A stretch of 64,000 nucleotides of DNA, taken from assembly GCF_011043555.1 (NCBI RefSeq), contig NZ_JAAKGS010000009.1:62001-126000 (forward strand), given 5' to 3'. This DNA is from Sphingobacterium sp. SGR-19 (lineage in GTDB: Bacteria; Bacteroidota; Bacteroidia; Sphingobacteriales; Sphingobacteriaceae). The position numbers were made by a program, and so were the translations under genes. Under the pieces are notes generated by a model. That model saw only the letters and a program-made list of their open reading frames with translations, was not told where the DNA came from and ran no database searches. Below are positions 7,574 to 15,407 of the stretch, piece by piece (within the stretch, counting starts at the first letter, position 1; each line of letters opens with the position of its first letter).

Positions 7574-8380
7574 TTAAACATTAAATTTGTTAAGCATTTT
7601 TCTTGTTAAGGGAGTCATGAGATACGTAATAATTTCACTTTTTGTTATCTCTATTATTCGGAAGTTTCGGTCAAAGGAACCCCAACTGCCTCCCAGACGT
7701 CCGTCAAACATGTAAGGAATCTTTTCGATGTTTCGAATACCTTCTTCATTATGATCATGACCATTGAATACTGCCCTAACGTTTGTATAATCCTTTAAAA
7801 CTTCCTTGACGTTTTCTGTGCAACCCATAGAAGGGCTATGTGGATGTATATGCCAGAAAATAAACACATGTTTTTTGTTTTTATACTTTTCCAATGAGGT
7901 TCTTAGAAAATCTAGATCAGGACATTTTAATGAACCAAAAACGTCTGAAGTGGTGCCGAAAATAAAAGCCATATCATCGATCGTAAAATCCGAATTGACA
8001 GCCTGTTTCCACGTGTCTAGCCACACGCTATCGGATACGCGGTCATGGTTTCCCTGCGTTACATATAGTTTTTCATGCACATCTTTTAACGCATCATAAG
8101 CTTCTGGTAAAAAGCGAGGATCATCGTGTATAATATCGCCGTTTAATACCAGAAATGCACATGGATTTGTTTTATGGAAACTTCTAAAAGCAGAGACAAA
8201 ATTGCGTGTATGCATAGCATAATCGGTATTCATTTCGCCGTAATGTAAATCAGAAGCAATTGCAAAGCGAAAAAGTACTTCCTCTTCTTCATCCGGTAGA
8301 ATATCGGTGTCATTGCCCTTGCCACAAGCTAGAAAAATGCTCGTAGCACCAACTGCATATAAAAATTGTCTTCTATTCAT
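7574..8380 (-). CDS. Exported calcineurin-like metallophosphoesterase
   Basis: The protein has 268 residues. MNRRQFLYAVGATSIFLACGKG combines a twin-arginine-like start (RRQF) with a lipobox (FLAC), indicating an exported lipoprotein. The dimetal phosphoesterase motifs are in order: ASDLHYG (D-x-H), VLNGDIIHDD (GD), TQGNHDR (GNHD), WHIHPHSP (second His motif) and FNGHDHNE (GHxH). It would hydrolyse phosphomonoesters or diesters outside the cytoplasm. It follows susD by 3 nt and precedes the phosphodiester glycosidase by 3 nt, so the three genes are almost certainly one transcript. A likely role is removing phosphate exposed by its neighbour; this is inference from context. Confidence 0.85.
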   Translation of the reverse strand: MNRRQFLYAVGATSIFLACGKGNDTDILPDEEEEVLFRFAIASDLHYGEMNTDYAMHTRNFVSAFRSFHKTNPCAFLVLNGDIIHDDPRFLPEAYDALKDVHEKLYVTQGNHDRVSDSVWLDTWKQAVNSDFTIDDMAFIFGTTSDVFGSLKCPDLDFLRTSLEKYKNKKHVFIFWHIHPHSPSMGCTENVKEVLKDYTNVRAVFNGHDHNEEGIRNIEKIPYMFDGRLGGSWGSFDRNFRIIEITKSEIITYLMTPLTRKMLNKFNV

Positions 8381-8383
8381 GTC

Positions 8384-10009
8384 TTAATAATTTGGATTTT
8401 GTTCTAGCGCTGTATTCCTGTTCAATTCCGTCTGCATAATCGGAAACAAATCGAAATGACTCGGGTATACGCGGTTTTCTACTAAAAAACGAGTATAGGT
8501 GTAGGTGCCATCACTATTGTTTACCGCGCGCATACCATAAGCATTTGGAACGACTTGTGCTCCTATTCGCCAGCGTTTCACATCAAAAAAGCGGTGTCCT
8601 TCAAAAGCCAGTTCTATTCTCCGTTCATTTCTGATGCGCTTTCGCATATCCGCTTTCGACAGTCCGGATGGTAATGGAGGCATTTCTACTCCCGGTCTGC
8701 TGCGTATACTGTTTATTGTATTATATATCTCTGTATTGGGGGCATTTAAGGCTTCATTTAATGCCTCAGCGTAGTTCAGTAACACCTCTGCATAACGGAA
8801 ATAAATCCAATAATAGGTTCCGTTTTGTACGGTTGGAATACGGCTTGCATTTTGGTCAACGAGTTTTGCCAGATAATAGCCCGTCGTCGTATTATTGAAT
8901 CCGCCGCCTATACCATCTTGCGATGCGCCTACATAGGTATAAACCGATTCCTGTCGCCAAGTCGATCCGTTATATAAGATGGACATATAAAAGCGTGGAT
9001 CTCTATTAACATACGGATTATCGGGATTATAACCTGACGCTGGATTAATGGTAGGAGAAATTCCGGGGTTTTCCTCCAGGAAAGGGAGTTCGCCGTTGGT
9101 CATTTCATACATATCCACTAAATTTTGCAGCGGTGTGATACCAACTTGTCCGCCATGGGACGGGACAAAGGTTTGCAAAGTAAAATCGGTATAGTTGGAA
9201 GTGCGTTGAAAAATAATTTCTCTTGAAACACGGGTATGAAACAGGTTTTTGTAATTCGCGTGCAATTGATAATAATTGAGGTCTATTACCTCTTTAGCAG
9301 CATCCGCGGCTCGTTGCCATACCTGTGCATCGCTAGAGGGATTATGTAAAGAACTAGCGAAATGTAATAACACACGGGATTTGAGTGCTAAAGCCGCTCC
9401 TTTGGTGGCTCGTCCCAAATGAATAGCAGGATGTTCAATATCCAATAAATCGGCCGCTTTATCACATTCGTCTGTAATAAATTTCACCACCTCAGTAGCC
9501 GTATTTCTCGGAATTTGCATGTTCTCATTGATTTCCAGAGGTTCAGTCAATATCGGTATGCCTCCCCATCTTCTAAACAGTTCGGCATAAAAATAAGCTC
9601 GTAAAAAGATCGCTTCACCAATCATCCTCGGTTTTCCCGTATTCTGGTTTTCGTTGACCACTGGAATACGATCGGCATTCTGTAAAAAGATGTTGGCTGC
9701 CCGTATCGCTTGATAACTTGCTGTCCAGTTGTTAAAAGGGTTGCTTGCGGGTGAAAACACCCCGTTGTTGATTTGATTTTCGCCAGCTGTTCCGTGTGGG
9801 CTTTCTGAATCGTCCGACGCATTGGTGTATTTGTTCGTATAGTCTACGGGTAATTTGCTATAGATATTCGACAGATAGCGTTCAGCCAATGCATAACTGC
9901 CAAAGACTTCATCCAATGTCATTCCTCCGGATTCCGCTTTATCCAAATATTTATCAACGTCACATCCGTATAAGAATAGGATCGTGAATATAAAAATAAG
10001 TCTCTTCAT
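8384..10009 (-). CDS. SusD/RagB-family nutrient-binding outer membrane lipoprotein
   Basis: The protein of 541 residues starts with a lipoprotein signal ending LFLYGCDVD (lipidated Cys16). The N-terminal half has the SusD-like helical repeats, with typical segments YLSNIYSKLP, the APxA-type IRAANIFLQNAD and AIFLRAYFYAELFRRWGGIPILTEPL. The C-terminal half has the RagB/SusD signature VLLNYAEALNEA and RNERRIELAFEGHRFFDVKRW, and ends in a typical NPNY tail. SusD proteins cap the SusC transporter and capture the substrate. It starts 3 nt after the susC stop. The ligand specificity is not readable from sequence; the enzyme neighbours suggest a phosphorylated carbohydrate. Confidence 0.95.
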   Translation of the reverse strand: MKRLIFIFTILFLYGCDVDKYLDKAESGGMTLDEVFGSYALAERYLSNIYSKLPVDYTNKYTNASDDSESPHGTAGENQINNGVFSPASNPFNNWTASYQAIRAANIFLQNADRIPVVNENQNTGKPRMIGEAIFLRAYFYAELFRRWGGIPILTEPLEINENMQIPRNTATEVVKFITDECDKAADLLDIEHPAIHLGRATKGAALALKSRVLLHFASSLHNPSSDAQVWQRAADAAKEVIDLNYYQLHANYKNLFHTRVSREIIFQRTSNYTDFTLQTFVPSHGGQVGITPLQNLVDMYEMTNGELPFLEENPGISPTINPASGYNPDNPYVNRDPRFYMSILYNGSTWRQESVYTYVGASQDGIGGGFNNTTTGYYLAKLVDQNASRIPTVQNGTYYWIYFRYAEVLLNYAEALNEALNAPNTEIYNTINSIRSRPGVEMPPLPSGLSKADMRKRIRNERRIELAFEGHRFFDVKRWRIGAQVVPNAYGMRAVNNSDGTYTYTRFLVENRVYPSHFDLFPIMQTELNRNTALEQNPNY

Positions 10010-10012
10010 GGG

Positions 10013-13000
10013 TTAAAAATTTGTAGATATACCAAAATTAAATATCTTCACTTGCGGGTATGTCCAATATCTACCTCCAGGAGATTCGGGATCAAAGTCT
10101 CCTTCCGTCTTATCCCAGGTAAATAAATTCATTCCATTTGTATACAATCGAACATTATTTAGCCTTTTTTTGTCAAAAAGATTAATGTTGCGGAAGGTGT
10201 AGCCTATCTCCATGTTTTTTAAACGGAGATAATCACCTTTACGGACAAAAAAGGAGGATTTACGGTGGTTGTTATCACTAAATTCGGAATGCAATACCGG
10301 ATAAGTGGCAGTAGACGCCGTTTCGGGCGTCCATCGGCCTAGATGCATTTCCATGACCTTTCCACCGTTGTAAAACTCATACGCTGTTTCCAATTCGCGT
10401 GTATAAGTGAAGCCAGATGCACCTTGTAGCAAAAAGCTGAAGTCAAAACCCTTATAATCGATGCCTCCTGAAAAACCAAACATCATCTCTGGAATAGTAC
10501 TTTTTCCGATAGGCATGACATCATTATTGTCGATGATACCATCGCCATTCGTGTCGTAGTATTTTAAATCACCGGGAACCACTCTTCCAAATGTTTGTTG
10601 TCTGCTGTTTATAATATCTTCTTCGCTTTCGAAAAACCCAATCGCCTTAAGTCCGAATTCCTGTCCTATACGTTGCCCGGTACGGAAGAGGTTTGGGTAA
10701 GCACGAGTTTCCTCATCCATTTCCAAGATTTTATTCCGCGCAAACGAAGTGTTGGCATTTATGAAATAATTGACCTCGCCAATATGATGAGCATGCTTGA
10801 TTTCAATTTCAAAACCTTTATTCTCTGTTTTTCCAAAATTGGCTGGAGGAAGATTGGAAGCGGGTACTCCGCTCATATAAGGAATACTTTGGGGTAAGAC
10901 GAGCATATCGTCTCTCTTTTCATAAAACAAATCGATAGTGGTACTGAATAACCGGGAGTTAAATAAATTTAATTCAAAACCTATGTTGGAGCGCCATGCG
11001 GTTTCCCATGAAACGAGTGGGTTGGCAAGCGGACCTTCTGCGATACCCTCTATGTTTGCCAGTGTTTCACCAAAACTATAACCGCTCCCGTCCAGAAATT
11101 CCTCAATGAAAAGCCAGCGTCTGTCGGTCACAGTGAGCTGATCATTTCCGGTTATACCGGATGAACCCCGTAACTTCAGTAAATTGATAACTGGATGATC
11201 CTGTATTGCAACCCATCCTAGTGATACCGCTGGGAAGAAGCCATAGCGGTTGGCTTTAGCAAAGTTGTCGGTACCATTATATCCAGCATTAAACTCGGCA
11301 AAAATACGACTCTGATAATCATACGCTATACGGCCTACTAAACCTTGAGAGACAAATGGAATTTGGCCTCCCAGAATTTTTTGTTGTCTATTGGCAAGCA
11401 ACAAACCGGTGAAAGTATGATCCCCGAATGTACGGTGATAATTTAAACTCATATCTAACCAAACGTCTCGGTTCTGCCCATAGGTAGAAGTAGGAGCGCT
11501 TAGGGGTAGATCTTGACCTCTATATACATAATTAGTTGGATCGTTGTAATCTCCGCTTCCATTATATACAGCTAACCGTACATCCATGCGACGGGTAAAA
11601 TTATTCCGAAAGTAACCGTCAAATGAAAAATTTCCCTTGACCGATAAGCCTTCCGTAATAAAGTTGAGCTTACGTGTCAAGGTCGCCATTCCCGAGAGAG
11701 AGGAATTAAATTCCTGCGTAAATCCCGTGCTGTTTATCCGATGAAGCGGGTTGCTATATCCAGTAGGATGTAAGCCCCAAAAGCCAGTAGGATAGCGAAC
11801 GGGGAAGGCGTTCGGTGGAATACGGGAAATATAAGCACCGAACATATTGGCTGATGAAACATTGGGGTAATTACGATCTTCGATGGCGCCATATAGATTG
11901 AGCGCTAAAGATAAATCGTCGTCAAAATCAAGATCCACATTACTTCTGAAATTGTAACGTTTCATCTCAAAATTGTTGTTATACAATTCATTTGGCTCCG
12001 TTTTATATAAACCATCTTGGTACATGTAACCCATATTGACAAAGTATCGCGCCCGTTCACTTCCGCCGCTCATACTAAAGTTTGTCTGTGAGCTCATCGA
12101 ATTGGTCATCACTTCTTTTGCCCAATCTACATTCGGATAAAGTAACGGATCGGAACCCGTTCTATATGCCTCTAGGGCTTCTTCTGAATAGGGGACAGTA
12201 CCTGATGTAGGATTATCGTTGCGATAAGCTTCATTATATAACGTCGCAAAACCATATGAGTCTAAAAAACGCGGTATTCTGGTCGGTGTTTGGATAGCGG
12301 TTTGTGAACGCGCTGCTATAGTAGGTTTACCTGCCGTGCCGCGTTTCGTGGTGACGATAATAACCCCGTTTGCCCCTTTGACACCGTAAAGTGCAGTAGC
12401 GGATGCATCTTTCAGGATAGTAATATTTTCAATTTCATTTGGGTCTAATGTAGTAATGGCGGAATATTCTTTTTGTACTCCGTCAATGGTGACAAGTGGT
12501 GCTGCACTATTCAGTGTCGCGACACCACGGATATATAGGTCAGAGCGATCGCGACCGGGTTCCCCCGAGCGTTGAATCGCTATCAATCCCGGAAGTCGCC
12601 CCGCTAAAGCATTGGTGATGTTGCTGACAGGGCTTTGCATCAGTTCTTTGTTTGAAATGGACGCGGTAGAACCTGTCTGAGCAATTTTTTTCTGTGTCTG
12701 ACCAAACCCTAGTACGACAACTTCTTCTACGCCTACAAAATCAGATTCTAAAATAATCTGTAGCTGTTTCTGAGATTCTATAGCTATTTCTTTTGGTAGA
12801 TATCCAATCATATTGATGATAAGGATCTGTCCCGGCGCAGCTAAAATAGAAAAGCTACCATCTGCGTCTGTTCCAGCAGTGGGGGTATTTTGGCCCTTGA
12901 TCCGTATAGTGGCACCGGCCAATAGCTCGCCCGAAGAATTTTGTACCACACCATGTACGGGATCTTGTATTCCCGCGTTTGAAGAATTAGCGGATGCGGT

Positions 13001-13303
13001 TCGTTTCCTTTGTCGTAGGATGATAGTTTTGCCATCGATTTCGTACGCCCAGCCTTTAGCGTCAGATAGGTGTGATAATACATTTTTCAATGGTGTTTTT
13101 TCGAAATTAATATTCGAAAATGTGACTCCTCTCAACGATAGTCCCGAATATAAAACGGTGTATCCCGTTTGCTTTCGGACTTCGCTGAAGATACGTTCTG
13201 CGGAAGGGGCAGATGCTCTAAATGAGAATTCTTGTGCATGGCCAGTGGCGAAGACATGCACGAAACTTACTAAAATAAGCAAAGACACAAGGTTCAGTCG
13301 CAT
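10013..13303 (-). CDS. SusC/RagA TonB-linked outer membrane transporter with N-terminal STN signalling domain
   Basis: The protein has about 1096 residues. A signal peptide (MRLNLVSLLILVSFVHVFATGHAQ) is followed by an STN domain (FSEVRKQTGYTVLYSG … WAYEIDGKTIILRQ), a CarboxypepD-regulatory-like beta-sandwich (VHGVVQNSSGELLAGATIRIKG), the VEEVVVLGFG segment where the TonB box lies, the plug (NALAGRLPGL … LKDASATALYGVKGANGVIIVTTKRG) and a 22-strand barrel ending in F. STN-bearing SusC proteins pass a substrate signal to a periplasmic FecR, and genes for FecR and an ECF sigma factor lie just upstream. The start is set at ATG 13301-13303, 9 nt after AAAAGGA and opening directly into a signal peptide; a longer frame reaches 13414 but adds 37 residues that do not look like a signal. 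Confidence 0.93.
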   Translation of the reverse strand: MRLNLVSLLILVSFVHVFATGHAQEFSFRASAPSAERIFSEVRKQTGYTVLYSGLSLRGVTFSNINFEKTPLKNVLSHLSDAKGWAYEIDGKTIILRQRKRTASANSSNAGIQDPVHGVVQNSSGELLAGATIRIKGQNTPTAGTDADGSFSILAAPGQILIINMIGYLPKEIAIESQKQLQIILESDFVGVEEVVVLGFGQTQKKIAQTGSTASISNKELMQSPVSNITNALAGRLPGLIAIQRSGEPGRDRSDLYIRGVATLNSAAPLVTIDGVQKEYSAITTLDPNEIENITILKDASATALYGVKGANGVIIVTTKRGTAGKPTIAARSQTAIQTPTRIPRFLDSYGFATLYNEAYRNDNPTSGTVPYSEEALEAYRTGSDPLLYPNVDWAKEVMTNSMSSQTNFSMSGGSERARYFVNMGYMYQDGLYKTEPNELYNNNFEMKRYNFRSNVDLDFDDDLSLALNLYGAIEDRNYPNVSSANMFGAYISRIPPNAFPVRYPTGFWGLHPTGYSNPLHRINSTGFTQEFNSSLSGMATLTRKLNFITEGLSVKGNFSFDGYFRNNFTRRMDVRLAVYNGSGDYNDPTNYVYRGQDLPLSAPTSTYGQNRDVWLDMSLNYHRTFGDHTFTGLLLANRQQKILGGQIPFVSQGLVGRIAYDYQSRIFAEFNAGYNGTDNFAKANRYGFFPAVSLGWVAIQDHPVINLLKLRGSSGITGNDQLTVTDRRWLFIEEFLDGSGYSFGETLANIEGIAEGPLANPLVSWETAWRSNIGFELNLFNSRLFSTTIDLFYEKRDDMLVLPQSIPYMSGVPASNLPPANFGKTENKGFEIEIKHAHHIGEVNYFINANTSFARNKILEMDEETRAYPNLFRTGQRIGQEFGLKAIGFFESEEDIINSRQQTFGRVVPGDLKYYDTNGDGIIDNNDVMPIGKSTIPEMMFGFSGGIDYKGFDFSFLLQGASGFTYTRELETAYEFYNGGKVMEMHLGRWTPETASTATYPVLHSEFSDNNHRKSSFFVRKGDYLRLKNMEIGYTFRNINLFDKKRLNNVRLYTNGMNLFTWDKTEGDFDPESPGGRYWTYPQVKIFNFGISTNF

Positions 13304-13540
13304 GATTAGTTTCCTTTTAAAAACATGGATGCCAAATTGGTCGATATATCTTATAAAGTGCTTATAAAATGTGATATATCGCCAACACGTGATTGTCGTA
13401 TAAATTTTATACATTTGATAGTCTGATTAAAATTAAATCGGTTAAACATTTTAGTTTGCAATTAGATAACGTGAATTGGGGGTGGTTCCAGCACTCCCAA
13501 TTTGTTATTCTTTAGACGTCATTTTATCATAATTTTCCTC

Positions 13541-14662
13541 CTATTTATTGGTTTGTATTTTGGTTATTGTCACCGTTCTGCCCTGCACGTCTATTTTTAC
13601 ATTACTGGCTGCTTTTTCTATCATCTTAAAAACCTCCCGGGCATTTTCATATTTCGATATACTACCGCCAAACAAGATAGATTTTGTTTCTTGGTCGGTA
13701 AATGAAACGTCTAAATCATACCACCGGCTTACTTTTTTCATAGCCTCTTCCAGTGGTTCTTCAAAGAATACAAAATAGCCGTTTTTCCAGGCGACGATAT
13801 CGTCCATGTTTTCATCCCGTATTAAGGTCTTGTTGTTACCGTATATAGCGGATTGTCCCGGTTTTAATTGTTTCTGATTAAATAGTACGGAACCTTCTAC
13901 TAAACTGGCTTTTACATAGTGGTTTTCTTGGTAAGCGTTTACATTAAACTCTGTGCCCAGTACCTTTATTTCTTGTCCGCGGACGGTAACAATAAACGGC
14001 TGGCTGACATTTCTCGAAACTTTAAAATAGGCTTCGCCTTCCAGCTCGACCCGACGCTCCGGAAGCGTTTTGAAGGTGTTGGTGAAACGTAACTGAGAAG
14101 AGGAATTTAGCCACACATGCGTACCATCAGGAAGAATAACTTCATATTGCCCTCCCATGGGTGTGATAACCTCATGATTTTTTATGATTTCTTCTTCTTC
14201 TGATAAATAAACTAACTGTCCGGTACTATTCAGTTGTACGGTGGAACCGTCGATATGCATAATGCTATCTCTTTCGGCTATGTCTAAAGGTATGGACGAA
14301 CCATCGGCCAGCTTTAATAAGGCTTTGTTAGAGCCGGGTGCCAATAATGCGATTTCACTATGTTGTTCCAGATTTTCATTGCTAGATAAGAATGCCGTAT
14401 AGACGTAATAGCCTAATCCAAATATAAACAATAGTGAGGCTGCATATCCGATGATGTGACGTAAGCTATAGGTTTTTTGTGGTTGTTTTAGCGGTAGTGA
14501 TGCTTCCAGTTGTTTTAAATCTTCCAATATAGCTTCTTCTGGTATGTCAGATGATTCAAATTGGCCGTCCATAAGCCATTTATGGAGCAGTTGAATCTCT
14601 TCGTCCGTACAGTGTCCTGCCTTATAGCGTGCAAACAGCTCTTTGATATCTGTTTTATCCAT
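13541..14662 (-). CDS. FecR-family anti-sigma factor
   Basis: The protein of 373 residues has a short cytoplasmic N-terminal helical part (DEEIQLLHKWLMDG), one membrane segment at about residues 70-90 (IIGYAASLLFIFGLGYYVY), and a periplasmic FecR domain with the characteristic VITPMGGQYEVILPDGTHVWLNS and VRGQEIKVLGTEFNVNAY. The C-terminal part (YDLDVSFTD … ILFGGSISKYENAREVFKMIE) is the DUF4974 domain that meets the STN domain of SusC. It would hold its ECF sigma factor inactive until the transporter reports substrate. It sits between the sigma gene (62 nt away) and susC, the standard order for this regulatory trio. Confidence 0.95.
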   Translation of the reverse strand: MDKTDIKELFARYKAGHCTDEEIQLLHKWLMDGQFESSDIPEEAILEDLKQLEASLPLKQPQKTYSLRHIIGYAASLLFIFGLGYYVYTAFLSSNENLEQHSEIALLAPGSNKALLKLADGSSIPLDIAERDSIMHIDGSTVQLNSTGQLVYLSEEEEIIKNHEVITPMGGQYEVILPDGTHVWLNSSSQLRFTNTFKTLPERRVELEGEAYFKVSRNVSQPFIVTVRGQEIKVLGTEFNVNAYQENHYVKASLVEGSVLFNQKQLKPGQSAIYGNNKTLIRDENMDDIVAWKNGYFVFFEEPLEEAMKKVSRWYDLDVSFTDQETKSILFGGSISKYENAREVFKMIEKAASNVKIDVQGRTVTITKIQTNK

Positions 14663-14724
14663 GTACCTTGTTTATATGGTTTTATAAGGTAGACGGGAAT
14701 GGCGGATAAAAGGGTTAGAAGAAA

Positions 14725-15294
14725 TTATAAAAAAAATAAAAAAAGAAAAGAACCCAGTTTTAGTTTTAGTGTTTTTAGCGCGTTAAACATGTGGCTTTTC
14801 ACTGTTTGCTCCGATATACCTAGTTGTTGCGCTATTTCTTTTCGGCTAAGGTTATACTGTCTACTTAGCTCAAACACCTCTCGGGTTTTTGGTGGAAGGG
14901 CTGATATTTCCGTTGCGATAAGCTGGGACATCTCTTTGGAACGGACCAAATCGTCGGCTGACATGTCCGCAATATGGATAAATTCATAGAAACTGTCGAT
15001 ATAACGTTGTTTAACCTTTTCGTGCGCGATAGTATCTAAGAGTTTATTCCGCACGGCAGAGAAAAGATAGCCTGATAAGGAAGTATCATAACGGATTTGT
15101 TCCCGTTTTTCCCAAATAGCTAAAAAAACATCGTGCAAGATGTCGGTCACAAGTTCTTTATCATGTATCCGGCGCCATAAAAAAGTATAAAGGGGAATCT
15201 TGAACCGATGATAGATTTCCGTATAAGCGGCTTGATCCCCTTTTTGGAGCTCCGTTACAAGTTCTAAATCTGAATATGAACCGTACTTATTCAA
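14725..15294 (-). CDS. RNA polymerase ECF-type sigma factor (FecI-like, Bacteroidota family 1)
   Basis: The protein has 189 residues. Region 2 is residues about 20-90 (YTEIYHRFKIPLYTFLWRRI, DILHDVFLAIWEKREQ, GYLFSAVRNKLLD). Region 4 is residues about 125-175 (ALPPKTREVFELSRQYNLSRKEIAQQLGISEQTVKSHM) with a clear helix-turn-helix. It should direct transcription of the susC operon when released by the FecR-like protein encoded next to it. The C-terminus is unusually hydrophobic (LGSFLFLFFL) and is encoded by an A-rich stretch on the plus strand near 14730-14760. No sigma-dependent promoter could be assigned upstream of susC. Confidence 0.95.
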   Translation of the reverse strand: MNKYGSYSDLELVTELQKGDQAAYTEIYHRFKIPLYTFLWRRIHDKELVTDILHDVFLAIWEKREQIRYDTSLSGYLFSAVRNKLLDTIAHEKVKQRYIDSFYEFIHIADMSADDLVRSKEMSQLIATEISALPPKTREVFELSRQYNLSRKEIAQQLGISEQTVKSHMFNALKTLKLKLGSFLFLFFL

Positions 15295-15407
15295 AATCTA
15301 ATCACATAAATTGGTTACAAAATTAAATATGTTTCCTTGGCTGCCATTTGCCAAAAATGTTATAAATATATTATTTTTATATTAAATTAATAGGTGGCGT
15401 ATTATTT

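Noticed and set aside
12813..13367. 184-codon frame antisense to the susC start
   Set aside because: It is fully inside the SusC coding region on the other strand and shows no domain.
13304..13414. Longer start for the SusC gene at 13414
   Set aside because: The extra 37 residues do not look like a signal peptide, whereas the ATG at 13303 has AAAAGGA upstream and begins a clear signal peptide.
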